From: Streptococcus suis | Lineage (GTDB): Bacteria; Bacillota; Bacilli; Lactobacillales; Streptococcaceae | Length of the DNA: 64,000 bases | Assembly: GCF_016775005.1 (NCBI RefSeq) | Contig: NZ_JAEUXI010000001.1 | Coordinates: 372,001 to 436,000 of the forward strand | Direction of reading: 5' to 3' | Shown here: one piece after another, positions 43,475 through 52,766 of the stretch | Layout of the letters: each line of letters starts with the position of its first letter | How positions within the stretch are numbered: position 1 is the first letter of the stretch | Made by a program: the position numbers and the translations under genes | Notes under the pieces: model-generated | Seen by the model: only the letters and a program-made list of their open reading frames with translations | Told to the model about the DNA's origin: nothing | Database searches by the model: none

Positions 43475-44746
43475 ATGGCACACTTCTCAGGATTCTATAA
43501 AAAATCACGCCAAGAGCGCATTGACATCCTCCTCCAAAACAAACCTCTGTCAGAAACGAGCTTGGACATTCTTCATCATGACACCAATCTTCCTGAATCC
43601 ATTGCAGGCAAGATGGCGGAGAACCATCTGGGAACCTTTGCCCTGCCCTTCTCGGTTCTGCCTGAATTACTTGTCGATAACCAGGTTTTCTCTGTTCCTA
43701 TGGTGACAGAAGAACCTTCTGTGGTTGCCGCTGCTTCTTTCGGCGCCAAAATCATCGCTCGGTCTGGCGGTTTTACCACCATCATTCACAACCGTATCAT
43801 GATTGGACAGGTGGCACTCTTTGATGTTCCTGACCATTGCCGAGCAAGTCAGGCTATTCTCGACCAGAAAGCTACTATTTTAGAAGCTGCCAATCAAGCC
43901 CATCCATCTATTGTGAAACGCGGAGGGGGCGCTCGTGACCTGACTGTGGAAAGTAAGGATGAGTTTTTGATTGTCTATCTTCAGGTGGATGTCCAAGAAG
44001 CCATGGGTGCGAATATTCTTAATAACATGCTTGAAGCCATTAAGGATGATTTGGAAGAACTCAGTCAGGGACAAGCCTTGATGGGAATTCTGTCCAACTA
44101 TGCAACCGAATCTCTGGTCACTGCCCAGTGTCGTCTTGCCATATCCAGTCTGGCTACTAGCTCTGCCATTGCCCAAGAAACGGCTCAAAAAATTGCCCTA
44201 GCTAGCAAGCTGGCCCAGCTAGATCCTTATCGGGCTGCCACTCATAACAAGGGAATTTTTAACGGTATCGATGCCGTGGTGATTGCGACTGGAAATGACT
44301 GGCGGGCGGTGGAGGCCGGTGCTCATGCTTATGCCAGCCGTGATGGACAGTACAAGGGACTCTCTACTTGGTCCATTGATGGCGATCACTTGGTCGGCTC
44401 CATCACTCTGCCCCTTCCGATTGCTTCGGTCGGTGGTTCCATTGGCCTAAATCCCAAGGTGGCAGTTGCTTTTGACCTGCTCAACCAGCCAAAGGCCCGC
44501 CAACTGGCCTCCATCATCGCTTCAGTAGGGCTTTGTCAAAACTTTGCAGCCCTCCGAGCCTTGGTCACTTCTGGTATTCAGGCAGGTCATATGAAACTCC
44601 ATGCCAAGTCCCTAGCCCTTCTTGCTGGTGCTGAGGAACAAGAAGTGGATCAACTGGCCCAACTCCTGCGCAAAGAAAAACACAGCAACCTAGAAACTGC
44701 ACAGAAATTATTGGCAACTTTGAGACAACATAAAAAAGAGGGATAG
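43475..44746 (+). CDS. mvaA: Hydroxymethylglutaryl-CoA reductase, class II (degradative fold)
   Basis: MvaA reduces HMG-CoA to mevalonate. The 423-residue product has the bacterial class II features: MAENHLGTFALPF (catalytic Glu), RSGGFTTI, GGGARDL, NDWRAVEAGAHAYA (catalytic Asp), and GGSIGLNPKV. Ribosome site AAAGAGG. The lower pathway genes (mvk, mvaD, pmk) are not in this window. Confidence 0.96.
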   Translation: MAHFSGFYKKSRQERIDILLQNKPLSETSLDILHHDTNLPESIAGKMAENHLGTFALPFSVLPELLVDNQVFSVPMVTEEPSVVAAASFGAKIIARSGGFTTIIHNRIMIGQVALFDVPDHCRASQAILDQKATILEAANQAHPSIVKRGGGARDLTVESKDEFLIVYLQVDVQEAMGANILNNMLEAIKDDLEELSQGQALMGILSNYATESLVTAQCRLAISSLATSSAIAQETAQKIALASKLAQLDPYRAATHNKGIFNGIDAVVIATGNDWRAVEAGAHAYASRDGQYKGLSTWSIDGDHLVGSITLPLPIASVGGSIGLNPKVAVAFDLLNQPKARQLASIIASVGLCQNFAALRALVTSGIQAGHMKLHAKSLALLAGAEEQEVDQLAQLLRKEKHSNLETAQKLLATLRQHKKEG

Positions 44747-44757
44747 CCTCTTTTTTT
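44733..44757. terminator. Bidirectional terminator between mvaA and GNAT gene
   Basis: AAAGAGG-gatag-CCTCTTT with long A and T flanks, between convergent genes and overlapping the mvaA stop. Confidence 0.75.
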
Positions 44758-45220
44758 AGTCAATTATTTGCTCCATGCGGAACTTTTGCGGCTTCATACC
44801 CAAGCGTTCATAAAATCGAACAGCTCCCGAATTGTCTGCCCATACGTCCAATGTTAGGTTGTGACAACCTTGCTCCTTGGCATAGGAAAGGGCAAAGTCA
44901 TAGAGTTGCTCACCGATTTTTTGACCACGTGCAGCACTAGCCACACACAAATCATCTATGAACAGGGTTTTGACTGGTTCCAAAACATCACCTGTCGCAG
45001 TCCTAAGCTCACAAAATAGGTGGCCCACTACTTTCCCTTCTACTTCATAAACAAAAATTGGCTTAGCTGGATTGTCCAAAAGCGCCTTTAAGTCATCCTC
45101 AGAAAATTTTTGCCCTGAGCTTCTAAAAATATCCGGCCGTGCTTGATGATGGACCTGTAAAATATCTTGCAAGAGATTGGTTAATACTGGAATATCAGCT
45201 TGCCTAGCTAAACGAATCAT
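44756..45220 (-). CDS. GNAT family acetyltransferase
   Basis: The 154-residue product starts MIRLARQADIPVLTNLLQDI after AGGAGGAAGGAAC. It has FIDDLCVASAARGQKIGEQLYDFAL (acetyl-CoA pyrophosphate loop) and LDVWADNSGAVRFYERLGM. The substrate is unknown. It is monocistronic, with TGCTATACT upstream, and shares a terminator with mvaA. Confidence 0.88.
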   Translation of the reverse strand: MIRLARQADIPVLTNLLQDILQVHHQARPDIFRSSGQKFSEDDLKALLDNPAKPIFVYEVEGKVVGHLFCELRTATGDVLEPVKTLFIDDLCVASAARGQKIGEQLYDFALSYAKEQGCHNLTLDVWADNSGAVRFYERLGMKPQKFRMEQIID

Positions 45221-45259
45221 GTTCCTTCCTCCTAGTTGATAGTATAGCATTTTTTTCAA

Positions 45260-45592
45260 AATAGGTCTAAAGACCGATGAATATTCTGAAAATTCGGTTA
45301 TACTGTAAGTGTATCCTAAAATTTTTCATAAATCTCCTTAAAAATCAGCCCACCAAGGCTGGTTTTTTTGTTGTACGAATAATTCCTGATACAACAAAAA
45401 AATCAATACTTTTTAGAGGATTTTGCATAATATTTTATTCCATCTATTGAGTCACAATATTAATTGTACTCAATCATCAAAATTTATAAATTAGTTTATC
45501 TTTATTTTTCTTCTTGAATACGAAAACAACTAGATATAGTATAGAAATATTTTTGTAACACTATATATTGTGAACTGTGTTATAATATACCT
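45260..45592. other. Intergenic region with large inverted repeat and YjzC promoter
   Basis: Contains an AATCAGCC-caccaa-GGCTGGTT hairpin with T-run (45342-45369). Overlapping its tail is a 13-base perfect inverted repeat TTTTTTTGTTGTA (45363-45375) / TACAACAAAAAAA (45390-45402). The plus-strand extended -10 TGTTATAAT ends at 45586. No gene is supported. Confidence 0.6.
45578..45586 (+). promoter_or_regulatory. Extended -10 of the YjzC-like gene
   Basis: TGTTATAAT followed 6 bases later by an ATG (45593). There is no convincing -35. Confidence 0.6.
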
Positions 45593-45664
45593 ATGACAAT
45601 CAGGAAAATAAATCCAACTTTAACTACCAAATCAAGTGATTTTCTCCTGTATGTCAAATATTAA
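45593..45664 (+). CDS. Possible 23-residue leaderless micro-ORF before the YjzC-like gene
   Basis: An ATG lies 6 bases after the -10, followed by 22 more codons (MTIRKINPTL...FLLYVKY) and TAA. The stop lies just before the ribosome site of the next gene. The transcript here can also fold (CAGGAAAAT / ATTTTCTCCTG). It may be a leader peptide or simply untranslated leader; there is no homology evidence. Confidence 0.3.
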   Translation: MTIRKINPTLTTKSSDFLLYVKY

Positions 45665-45679
45665 GAAAGGAGATACGAT

Positions 45680-45847
45680 ATGAGTAAAAACCTAATCAAA
45701 CCAGGAACTGACAATCAACCTGCTGGGACTTATCAAGAAGTTGGTCCTCGTGGTGGACAAGTTTCTGGCGGACGTGTGGTACACATCGACAAAGGTGATC
45801 GTTTACCACCTACTCAAGAACCTGGTCGAAACTGGGTCAAACAATAG
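45680..45847 (+). CDS. YjzC-like small protein (55 aa)
   Basis: A short gene preceded by AAAGGAG seven bases before the ATG. The product starts MSKNLIKPGTDNQPAGTYQE and continues with VGPRGGQVSGGRVV and RLPPTQEPGRNW. This layout (PG..AP.G.Y.E.G..G..V) resembles the YjzC family of small soluble Firmicute proteins of unknown function. A terminator follows. It is the only plus-strand gene between mvaA and the YpfJ-like gene. Confidence 0.75.
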   Translation: MSKNLIKPGTDNQPAGTYQEVGPRGGQVSGGRVVHIDKGDRLPPTQEPGRNWVKQ

Positions 45848-45852
45848 CTACA

Positions 45853-45878
45853 GAGCGTGTCAAATTTTGATACGCTTT
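45853..45878 (+). terminator. Terminator after the YjzC-like gene
   Basis: GCGTGTCAA-att-TTGATACGC followed by TTTTCTT. Confidence 0.8.
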
Positions 45879-45944
45879 TCTTGACTCTTTCGTGCAAAAT
45901 GCTTTTGCTCTATTTCACTCCGCAGACTCTGGGAGCCAAAAAAC

Positions 45945-46060
45945 ACAGAAAAAAGCCTATTGCACAACGTAGAAACGTTGATACAATAGGCTTATTCACG
46001 TTATGCCTCGCTCTTTTATTTCTAGGCGAGGGATAAAACAGTCTATCCCCAGACTGTTTT
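45945..46060. repeat. Nested inverted repeats between YjzC-like gene and hup
   Basis: AAGCCTATTG...CAATAGGCTT (about 45953-45993) encloses an AACGT-aga-AACGTT hairpin. A second, AAAACAGTCT-atcccc-AGACTGTTTT, lies at about 46036-46061. A related sequence (TCTGGGGATAGACTGTTT) occurs near 21029, so these may be members of a dispersed element family. Confidence 0.5.
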
Positions 46061-46085
46061 TGCTCTCCTGTTTTCAAGCAAAAGA

Positions 46086-46110
46086 TAAAAAGGTCCACTG
46101 GACCTTTTTA
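46086..46110 (-). terminator. Terminator after hup
   Basis: AAAAAGGTCC-act-GGACCTTTTT perfect stem immediately after the hup stop. It is almost the same stem as the dnaX terminator. Confidence 0.85.
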
Positions 46111-46386
46111 TTATTTAACAGCGTCTTTGAGGGCTTTACCAGCTTTGAATGCTGGAACTTTTGATGCTGCGATTGTGATTTCTTCACCAGATTGTGGGTT
46201 ACGACCTTTACGAGCTGCGCGTTCGCGAACTTCAAAGTTACCGAAACCGATCAATTGTACTTTTTCACCAGCTGCAAGGTAGTCAGCTACTGCTGCAAAT
46301 ACTGCATCAACTGCTGCTGCTGAGTCTTTTTTAGTCAATGAAGTTGCTTCTGCAACTTTTGCAATCAAATCTTGTTTATTAGCCAT
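46111..46386 (-). CDS. hup: DNA-binding protein HU
   Basis: HU is a homodimeric nucleoid protein that bends DNA. The 91-residue product has the family length and the motifs [24 protein letters not shown]. Ribosome site TTGGAGG. Codon use is highly biased. The promoter is TTGACC (46460-46455), 17 bases, TACTAT (46437-46432). Confidence 0.98.
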   Translation of the reverse strand: MANKQDLIAKVAEATSLTKKDSAAAVDAVFAAVADYLAAGEKVQLIGFGNFEVRERAARKGRNPQSGEEITIAASKVPAFKAGKALKDAVK

Positions 46387-46431
46387 TTGCTAAGTCCTCC
46401 AATAATTTTCTGAGTTATTACTCACCTTAAT

Positions 46432-46460
46432 ATAGTACCTAAAAATCTCGATTTGGTCAA
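46432..46460 (-). promoter_or_regulatory. hup promoter
   Basis: The minus strand reads TTGACC, a 17-base spacer, TACTAT, about 45 bases upstream of the ATG. Confidence 0.65.
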
Positions 46461-46476
46461 GTTTTTAATGCCATTT

Positions 46477-47073
46477 CTAGCTTTTTCGATAGAGATCTAG
46501 TAGGATTTGATCATTATATAAATCAATGGTATTTACTCGGGCAAATAGCCCTAAATCATTTTCCAACTGATTCAATGCGATAACGAGTTGACTCTGATCC
46601 TTATCAATCTGAATAAAGGTTGGTAGCTTGTAATTCTTATCAATGTAGGTCAGAATTTCCTTTGTTGGAAGCGGAAGCGTGCCTGCTGAAATTTCCGAAA
46701 CTTTTAATAAGATATCACCGTTTTCAAGTTTGGAAGGGATAAAATAAATGGACAGTGGAATGCTAGAGCCAAGGAATTGGTAGCTACCTTCAAAAAGGAG
46801 AAATTGAGAATTGAGATAGACTTGATAAGAAAAATCCTCTGTTTGGTATTCTTCCAAATAGCTATTCATCAGTTGATTGAGTTCTTCTTTCGAGGTGCTA
46901 AATTGCCCAACCTTTTCACCAGTTTGGCTAGAAATTGTCTGGCTAGCAATTTCTTCACGTACAGTTGTTACTCGCTTCCAAATGACCAATGCAAAGGCCA
47001 GTTGAAAGGCTAATAAGAGTAAACAGGCCCATTTCCAAAGATTAATCTTGCCATTGCTCTTTGCTTGCATCAA
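46477..47073 (-). CDS. YpmS family (DUF2140) membrane-anchored protein
   Basis: The 198-residue product has one N-terminal membrane segment (about 12-32) and an extracellular part with IPLSIYFIPSKLENGDILLKVSEISAGTLPLP, typical of YpmS. Its function is unknown. It overlaps the end of the SGNH hydrolase gene by 32 bases, which matches the conserved ypmR-ypmS pair of Firmicutes. Confidence 0.82.
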   Translation of the reverse strand: MMQAKSNGKINLWKWACLLLLAFQLAFALVIWKRVTTVREEIASQTISSQTGEKVGQFSTSKEELNQLMNSYLEEYQTEDFSYQVYLNSQFLLFEGSYQFLGSSIPLSIYFIPSKLENGDILLKVSEISAGTLPLPTKEILTYIDKNYKLPTFIQIDKDQSQLVIALNQLENDLGLFARVNTIDLYNDQILLDLYRKS

Positions 47074-47854
47074 TTTCCTCCATCATCACTTTTTTTATGA
47101 CCTCATAACCTGTATGACTAGGGTGGAAGTAATCTTCAGAGGTCAAAAGGTCTTCTAGACTCAACTCTTCGGTCTGGTCCTGGTCAATCTCGACCATATC
47201 TTGATAAATATCTACATAGTAAACAGCTTTCAGGCTAGATAGGGTCTCCTGAGTGGCTTGATTCCACTCCCGAATCAACTGGTCCAATTGGTCCAAATCT
47301 GGGAAATTAACCAAAAAGGGGTTATAGAGCCCTAAAACATAAATGGGTAAGTCGGGATTGTCTTGACGTGCTGTCTCAATCAACTGCAGCAAGCGTTTCT
47401 GATAGTCCCGAATCCCTTTTGCTACAACCTGATCACTCAAATCCGTTAAGTGCCCAACTAAGAGCTTCCGCAGGTCATTGCCACCGACAGTCAGGGTTAG
47501 TAAGTCCGCTGCTGCCAATTGTTTGGCCAGATCCGCTTCTTCCATTCGTTTCAAGATTTGCGAGCTTGTATTGCCTGAAACACCTTGATTGTAGCTGGTG
47601 ACCTCATAGCCATAGCGATTAACCAATTCTTGGGCTAAGAGCGGCACAAAGCCCCCCTGTCCAGTTTCATCCCCCACTCCTTCGGTCAGCGAATCCCCCA
47701 AAGCCAGGTAGTTCAAACTGGGCGGCGCCAGTTTTTCCTGCCCCTTGGACAAAAGCGGAGCCTGGTTCGGAATCATTAAGTTCAATAATAGCAGAAAACC
47801 TAGAAGACTAAGGAAAAAGACTACTAGGTTTTCGATTATTTTCCGGCTATTCAT
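47042..47854 (-). CDS. SGNH/GDSL hydrolase (YpmR-like), membrane anchored
   Basis: This 270-residue extracellular esterase-type enzyme has an N-terminal membrane anchor (about 10-28). Block I is [12 protein letters not shown] with catalytic S55, block III is [11 protein letters not shown], and block V is HPSHTGYE with the catalytic Asp/His region. The substrate is unknown, perhaps a lipid or acylated wall component. It overlaps degV upstream and ypmS downstream. Confidence 0.87.
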   Translation of the reverse strand: MNSRKIIENLVVFFLSLLGFLLLLNLMIPNQAPLLSKGQEKLAPPSLNYLALGDSLTEGVGDETGQGGFVPLLAQELVNRYGYEVTSYNQGVSGNTSSQILKRMEEADLAKQLAAADLLTLTVGGNDLRKLLVGHLTDLSDQVVAKGIRDYQKRLLQLIETARQDNPDLPIYVLGLYNPFLVNFPDLDQLDQLIREWNQATQETLSSLKAVYYVDIYQDMVEIDQDQTEELSLEDLLTSEDYFHPSHTGYEVIKKVMMEEIDASKEQWQD

Positions 47855-48680
47855 AGCGCACTAAAATAGCCCAGGCATCCTCGCCTGTGTGAGTTTGAAT
47901 GATGGAACCTGTTTCCAAGACCGAAACCGGACTAGAAACTTTATCTGCCAGTTTTTCCTTTATTTCCTGGGCGAATTGAGGTGATCCTGAATAGGAAACA
48001 CCAATCTCAGCAACTGACTTTTGGGACAGGCTCTGGCTAAATTCATCCAGCCATTTCTTGAAGGTTTTGGCTCCGCGACCTTTGACAACTGGATTCAATT
48101 GATGGTCGGTCATCTCCATAATGACACGGATATTGAGCAGGGAGCTGAGTAAACCAGTAACTCGACCGATACGCCCCCCCTTGACTAGGTTTTCCAAGGT
48201 TGAAACCCCAATAAACAATTGGGTTTTTTCTTTGATTTCTTCTAGCTTAGCCAAGATTTCTTCCTTGCTCGCTCCAGCCTGTGCCATTTTTGCGGCTGCT
48301 ACTACCTGGAATTTGGCTGCCTGGTCTGTAAAGCCTGAATCTATAACCGTTACATCTGCACCTGAAAGACTAGCCCCTTGGCGAGCGGCTTCAACAGTTC
48401 CAGAAAGGGCGTGAGAAAGATGGATAGCGATGATTTGACTGCCATCCTTCGCTAAGTCTGAAAAAGTCTCTGCAAACAAGCCAACAGGAGGTTGACTGGT
48501 TTTTGGTAAATGCTTGCTTTGACGCATCAATTGAAGAAACTGGCCTTCTGACAAATCCGCATCGGAATACACCACTCCATCCACCATAACTGATAAAGGA
48601 ACACGGGTGATGTCCAATTCTGCCAACAGACTTTCTTCCATTGTCGTGCTTGAATCCGTTACAATTTTAACTCGTGACAT
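47847..48680 (-). CDS. DegV family fatty-acid-binding protein
   Basis: The 277-residue product from [19 protein letters not shown] has the DegV layout: N-terminal TDSSTT, the central SQPPVG and [10 protein letters not shown] segments that contact the fatty acid carboxylate, and [21 protein letters not shown]. Such proteins (FakB) present fatty acids to FakA kinase. It is first in the degV-ypmR-ypmS unit. The start at 48680 has a GGAAG site. Confidence 0.9.
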   Translation of the reverse strand: MSRVKIVTDSSTTMEESLLAELDITRVPLSVMVDGVVYSDADLSEGQFLQLMRQSKHLPKTSQPPVGLFAETFSDLAKDGSQIIAIHLSHALSGTVEAARQGASLSGADVTVIDSGFTDQAAKFQVVAAAKMAQAGASKEEILAKLEEIKEKTQLFIGVSTLENLVKGGRIGRVTGLLSSLLNIRVIMEMTDHQLNPVVKGRGAKTFKKWLDEFSQSLSQKSVAEIGVSYSGSPQFAQEIKEKLADKVSSPVSVLETGSIIQTHTGEDAWAILVRYE

Positions 48681-48765
48681 ACAACTTCCTACTTTTCTTT
48701 TCAATGAATACCACTATTATATCAAATTTGGGCCAATTTTTGGAAATTTTATAATAATAACCTAA

Positions 48766-48796
48766 AAGAAAAAGGATAGAGTCCCTACCCTTTTTC
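48766..48796 (-). terminator. Terminator after recN
   Basis: The minus strand reads AAAGGGTAG-gga-CTCTATCCTTTTTC, overlapping the recN stop. Confidence 0.65.
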
Positions 48797-50446
48797 GACT
48801 AATTCTCTGGCTTGTGCGCGTGCTGCAGCAGATACAGTGTCGCCGGCAAGCATTTTCGCAATTTCTTCGATGCGCTCTTCCATTTCCAACAAGCGGACCC
48901 GTGAAATTGTCTTTTCTTGATCTGAAACCTTTTCAATAAAGAACTGGTGATCCGCTATAGCGATTACCTGAGGCAGGTGGGAAATCGCCAAAACTTGGCC
49001 AAATTGCCCAATCTTGTAAATCTTTTGAGCGATGGCCTGAGCAACTCGACCTGATACCCCCGTGTCAACTTCGTCGAACACAATTGCGGTCTTGCCTTCC
49101 TTACGAGCCAAGGCGGATTTAATAGCCAACATCAGGCGGGATAATTCTCCTCCAGAAGCTACTTTTACCAAGGGTTTCAAGTCTTCACCAGGGTTGGTTG
49201 CGATGTAGAATTCTACTGTTTGGTTACCTTCTCGGTTAAACTTACCCTTGAAAAATTGCACTTGAAAGCGAGCTTTTTCCATATACAGGTCTTTCAACTC
49301 TTGTGCAATATCTGCTTCCAATTCCTTAGCTAAGCCTTGTCTAGCTACTAGCAACTGATCTGCCAAGGAAACCAATTGTTTTTCTAAATGTTTTAATTGG
49401 CCTTCAAAATCTTGCTCCCCTTGATTTCGACCAGTTAAGAGATTGTATTCTTCTGTAATCTTGTCCAAATAGTCCAAGACATGGGCCAGGTCGCCTCCAT
49501 ATTTCTTGGTCATGGAGTGAATCACATCCAAACGTTGTTCCAGTTGCAGTAAACGATTGCCATCAAAATCCAGATCGTCGATGATGTCTCCCAAACGCTT
49601 AGTCACTTCTTCAACGACATAGTAGGACTCTGTCAAATTTGTGGACAGTTCTTTATAGTCTGGATCAAATTCTTCCAAACTTTGTAAATCATTCATGGCA
49701 GATCGAAGATTGGATAGGCTGGAAAAATCTTCATTGTCCAGTAGAACAAAGGCGTTGGTCAATGTATCTGCAATCTGCTTATGATTCAAAAGACGGTCAC
49801 GTTCTTGATGGAGCTGGCGATCTTCACCCGCCTTGAGTTCTGCCGCCTCAATCTCAGCAATCTGGTACTCCAGCATCTCGATGCGGGCCTTATGCTCTAA
49901 TTCATTGCGCTGTTTTTCAAGCACTAGCTTGCGCATGGTACGATAGGACTCAAAGGCCTCTTGGTAAGCTGTTTTCAATTCCCAAAAAGCTTGGTCGCCA
50001 AAACTATCCAATAAACGGATATGGTGCTGGGCCTTCATCAATTCTTCTTGATCATGTTGGCCATGAATATCTACTAAGAATTGGCCGACTTGTTTGAGGA
50101 CAGACAAATTAACCAATTGACCGTTGATTCGGCTGACAGATCGCCCATTTTGTAGGATTTCCCGACGGATAATCAGCTCATCGGTCACCTCAATCCCCTG
50201 CTCTTCCAATACTTGCTCCAGGGCTCTGCTTTGTTCCAAGGAAAAAAGACCCTCAATCTCAGCTTTGGGACAGCCGTGGCGGATAACATCTGTCGTCGCG
50301 CGTGCTCCCAGCATCAGGTTCATGGCGTCGATGATGATCGATTTTCCGGCGCCTGTCTCCCCTGTTAAGACGGTCATACCTTTGTCAAAGGTCAAGGAGA
50401 CTTCTTCAATAATGGCAAAGTTCTTGATCGAAATATCTAGTAACAT
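48785..50446 (-). CDS. recN: DNA repair protein RecN
   Basis: RecN is an SMC-like ATPase in recombinational repair of double-strand breaks. The 553-residue product has the Walker A site TGETGAGKSIIIDAM near residue 30. Long coiled coils (about 150-380) follow. The C-terminal signature VASGGELSRLMLAIK and Walker B TAIVFDEVDTGVSGRVA are present. It is the last gene of the xseA-xseB-ispA-tlyA-argR-recN operon, a single base after argR. Confidence 0.96.
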   Translation of the reverse strand: MLLDISIKNFAIIEEVSLTFDKGMTVLTGETGAGKSIIIDAMNLMLGARATTDVIRHGCPKAEIEGLFSLEQSRALEQVLEEQGIEVTDELIIRREILQNGRSVSRINGQLVNLSVLKQVGQFLVDIHGQHDQEELMKAQHHIRLLDSFGDQAFWELKTAYQEAFESYRTMRKLVLEKQRNELEHKARIEMLEYQIAEIEAAELKAGEDRQLHQERDRLLNHKQIADTLTNAFVLLDNEDFSSLSNLRSAMNDLQSLEEFDPDYKELSTNLTESYYVVEEVTKRLGDIIDDLDFDGNRLLQLEQRLDVIHSMTKKYGGDLAHVLDYLDKITEEYNLLTGRNQGEQDFEGQLKHLEKQLVSLADQLLVARQGLAKELEADIAQELKDLYMEKARFQVQFFKGKFNREGNQTVEFYIATNPGEDLKPLVKVASGGELSRLMLAIKSALARKEGKTAIVFDEVDTGVSGRVAQAIAQKIYKIGQFGQVLAISHLPQVIAIADHQFFIEKVSDQEKTISRVRLLEMEERIEEIAKMLAGDTVSAAARAQARELVEKG

Positions 50447-50447
50447 C

Positions 50448-50873
50448 CTACCACATCCTTATTGTCTGCTGGATTTGCGGAAGATAATCTTCATCTTTCA
50501 CAATCAGCAAAATGCTATCATCATCAGCGATGACGCTGAAGACTTGGTCCCCAAACTGCTCCAAAATTTGGCGCTTAATCACCAAGGCGGAACCTGGAAC
50601 CAGGTCAATATGGATCATCTTGTCCATGCTTCTCAAGTGTAGGATTGACTTGGTTTCTGGTGATTTTTGCTTGGGCTTTGGCAAACCGTAAATGTAGGTG
50701 TTATCGGCCGTTGGAACCTTGATAATCCCCAATTCTTTAATATCACGCGAAACAGTCGCCTGTGTTGCCTGAACCCCAAAGTCTTTCAGGCGCTCTACAA
50801 TCTCATCTTGGGTATCGATTGGATAGCGGACTACCAGGTCCTGTATTAATTCTAAACGTTCTTTTTTATTCAT
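50448..50873 (-). CDS. argR: ArgR/AhrC family arginine repressor
   Basis: The 141-residue product from MNKKERLELIQDL has the N-terminal winged helix (TQDEIVERLKDFGVQATQATVSRDIKEL) and the C-terminal arginine-binding and oligomerisation domain (GSALVIKRQILEQF, VIADDDSILLI). The start overlaps the end of tlyA by 8 bases. Streptococci often carry several ArgR paralogues; this one is the recN-linked copy, and its regulon is not visible here. Confidence 0.93.
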   Translation of the reverse strand: MNKKERLELIQDLVVRYPIDTQDEIVERLKDFGVQATQATVSRDIKELGIIKVPTADNTYIYGLPKPKQKSPETKSILHLRSMDKMIHIDLVPGSALVIKRQILEQFGDQVFSVIADDDSILLIVKDEDYLPQIQQTIRMW

Positions 50874-51687
50874 CCTTCTGAAATTCCTCATGTGCCAATT
50901 GAACCAACTGAGAAAGGTTGATTGTGGTCTCAAACTGGGCTGATTCTGATTTTTCAAGCAGGGCTAAAAATTCAATATTACCATGCCCGCCTTGGACTGG
51001 AGAAAAGGTCAAACCCTTGACAGAAAAACCTGTTGCAATAGCCATTGCAGTTACTTGCTCTAAAACTTTGAGATGGACAGCCTTGTCCTTGACAATGCCA
51101 TTTTTCCCAATCTGTTCCCGTCCGGCTTCAAATTGTGGTTTAACCAAGGCAACCACCTGGCCCTTGTCTGCCAAAATGCCATGCAGAGCTGGCAAAATCA
51201 AGTTCAGGGAGATGAAGCTGACATCAATAGAGGCAAAGGTCGGTTGCCCTGCTTCAAAATCAGCTAACTCAGCATAGCGGAAATTATACTGCTCCATGCT
51301 GATAACCCGCTCATCCTGACGCAATTTCCACGCCAGCTGATTGGTACCGACATCCACTGCATAGACCTGCTTGGCACCTGCCTGCAACATAACATCCGTA
51401 AATCCACCTGTCGAAGCTCCAATATCAATCGTTGTCTGCCCTTCAACTGATAATTCGAAAAACTCCATGGCTTTCTCTAATTTGAGACCACCTCGACTGA
51501 CATACTTGAGTTTTTCGCCCTTGAGCTTGAGTTCAATTCCCTCGTCAATTTTCTCGCCAGGTTTATCATAGCGTTCGCCATTGATGACGGATACAACTAA
51601 GCCAGCCATAACTCCACGCTTAGCCTGCTCCCGCGTCTCGAAAAGCCCCTGTTTATAAGCTAATACATCTACTCTTTCCTTAGCCAT
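50866..51687 (-). CDS. TlyA family rRNA (cytidine-2'-O)-methyltransferase
   Basis: The 273-residue product has an N-terminal S4 RNA-binding domain (about 1-60, RVDVLAYKQGLFETREQAKRG) and an FtsJ/RrmJ-type methyltransferase (IDIGASTGGFTDVMLQAGA, SIDVSFISLNLILPAL). Older annotations call it hemolysin A. It lies between ispA and argR with overlaps on both sides, the conserved Firmicute order. Confidence 0.92.
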   Translation of the reverse strand: MAKERVDVLAYKQGLFETREQAKRGVMAGLVVSVINGERYDKPGEKIDEGIELKLKGEKLKYVSRGGLKLEKAMEFFELSVEGQTTIDIGASTGGFTDVMLQAGAKQVYAVDVGTNQLAWKLRQDERVISMEQYNFRYAELADFEAGQPTFASIDVSFISLNLILPALHGILADKGQVVALVKPQFEAGREQIGKNGIVKDKAVHLKVLEQVTAMAIATGFSVKGLTFSPVQGGHGNIEFLALLEKSESAQFETTINLSQLVQLAHEEFQKDE

Positions 51688-52552
51688 TGATTCGTAAACT
51701 TTCTATCAATTGATACACTTCTTGCCCCTTAAAGCCATTGTGTTCTTCTAATTCCTTAAAAATAGCCACAGCCTTATTCAATGAATCCTGAACAATGAAT
51801 TTGGACTCCTCCAATCCTAACAAACTTGGATAAGTTGCTTTTTCAGCCGCCAAATCTTTCTGAGGCGTTTTGCCCAATTCATCAAAATCTGCCGTCACAT
51901 CTAAAATGTCATCTCGAACCTGAAAGGCATGACCAATCAACATCCCAGCTTGCCACAAGGAACCGACAACAGAACTAGGCTGTTGCGCAATAATCCCTGC
52001 TGCATGAAATGGATAGGTCAAAAGACGACCTGTCTTATTTTCATGAATTTTAATTAGGTCAAAAATTTCCATCTCTTTTCCTTCACCTAGCATGTCCAGC
52101 ATTTGACCGCCGACCATCCCAAAGGTTCCAGATGCTAATGACATAAGCTGTACCAATTCAAGTAAAACTTGATTTGGCAAATCAGCCAGAGACAAGAGAC
52201 CAAAAGCGTCTAAAAAGAGGCTATCGCCTGCTAAAATAGCTGTCGCTTCGTCAAATTTCTTATGGTTAGTCAGTCGACCTCTACGATAATCATCATTATC
52301 CATAGCTGGCAAATCATCATGAATCAGGCTTCCCGTGTGAATCATCTCTAAGGCAGCGGCCACTTGGTAGTGGGCTTGCTGCAGTTCAACCCCAAATCCT
52401 TCCACGATTTGAAGCAATAAGACCGGTCGAATCCTTTTTCCACCACCATCAATCGAATACAAAATCGCATCAATCAATTCTTCTGAAACAATGGTTCCAC
52501 GCTTGTAATAAAAATCGCGAATTTCCTGATCAATCCGTTTCACATCAACCAT
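51680..52552 (-). CDS. ispA: Polyprenyl (farnesyl) diphosphate synthase
   Basis: The 290-residue prenyltransferase has the first Asp-rich motif in [12 protein letters not shown] and the second in FQVRDDILD, with [12 protein letters not shown] at the substrate site. It elongates DMAPP/IPP to geranyl or farnesyl diphosphate. The precursors come from the mevalonate pathway, three genes of which are also in this window. It overlaps xseB by 8 bases. Confidence 0.94.
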   Translation of the reverse strand: MVDVKRIDQEIRDFYYKRGTIVSEELIDAILYSIDGGGKRIRPVLLLQIVEGFGVELQQAHYQVAAALEMIHTGSLIHDDLPAMDNDDYRRGRLTNHKKFDEATAILAGDSLFLDAFGLLSLADLPNQVLLELVQLMSLASGTFGMVGGQMLDMLGEGKEMEIFDLIKIHENKTGRLLTYPFHAAGIIAQQPSSVVGSLWQAGMLIGHAFQVRDDILDVTADFDELGKTPQKDLAAEKATYPSLLGLEESKFIVQDSLNKAVAIFKELEEHNGFKGQEVYQLIESLRING

Positions 52553-52766
52553 TATTCATCTCCGCTTCACTACCATCAGCCTGCATGACCTTGACCAAGG
52601 TCTTTTCAGCTTCCGCCAGTGTCTTTTGCAGGTCTTTAGACAGAATCATTCCTTTTTGAAACTCGGCAAGTGCCTCTTCCAAGGCCACATCGCCCTGTTC
52701 CAACTTGGTCACGATTCCTTCTAATTCAGCTAAGTTTTCTTCAAATGTTTTCGTCTTTTTGGACAT
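52545..52766 (-). CDS. xseB: Exodeoxyribonuclease VII small subunit
   Basis: This 73-residue helical protein has the XseB pattern [30 protein letters not shown]. It forms an oligomeric complex with XseA that degrades single-stranded DNA. It overlaps xseA by 26 bases. Confidence 0.96.
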   Translation of the reverse strand: MSKKTKTFEENLAELEGIVTKLEQGDVALEEALAEFQKGMILSKDLQKTLAEAEKTLVKVMQADGSEAEMNNG

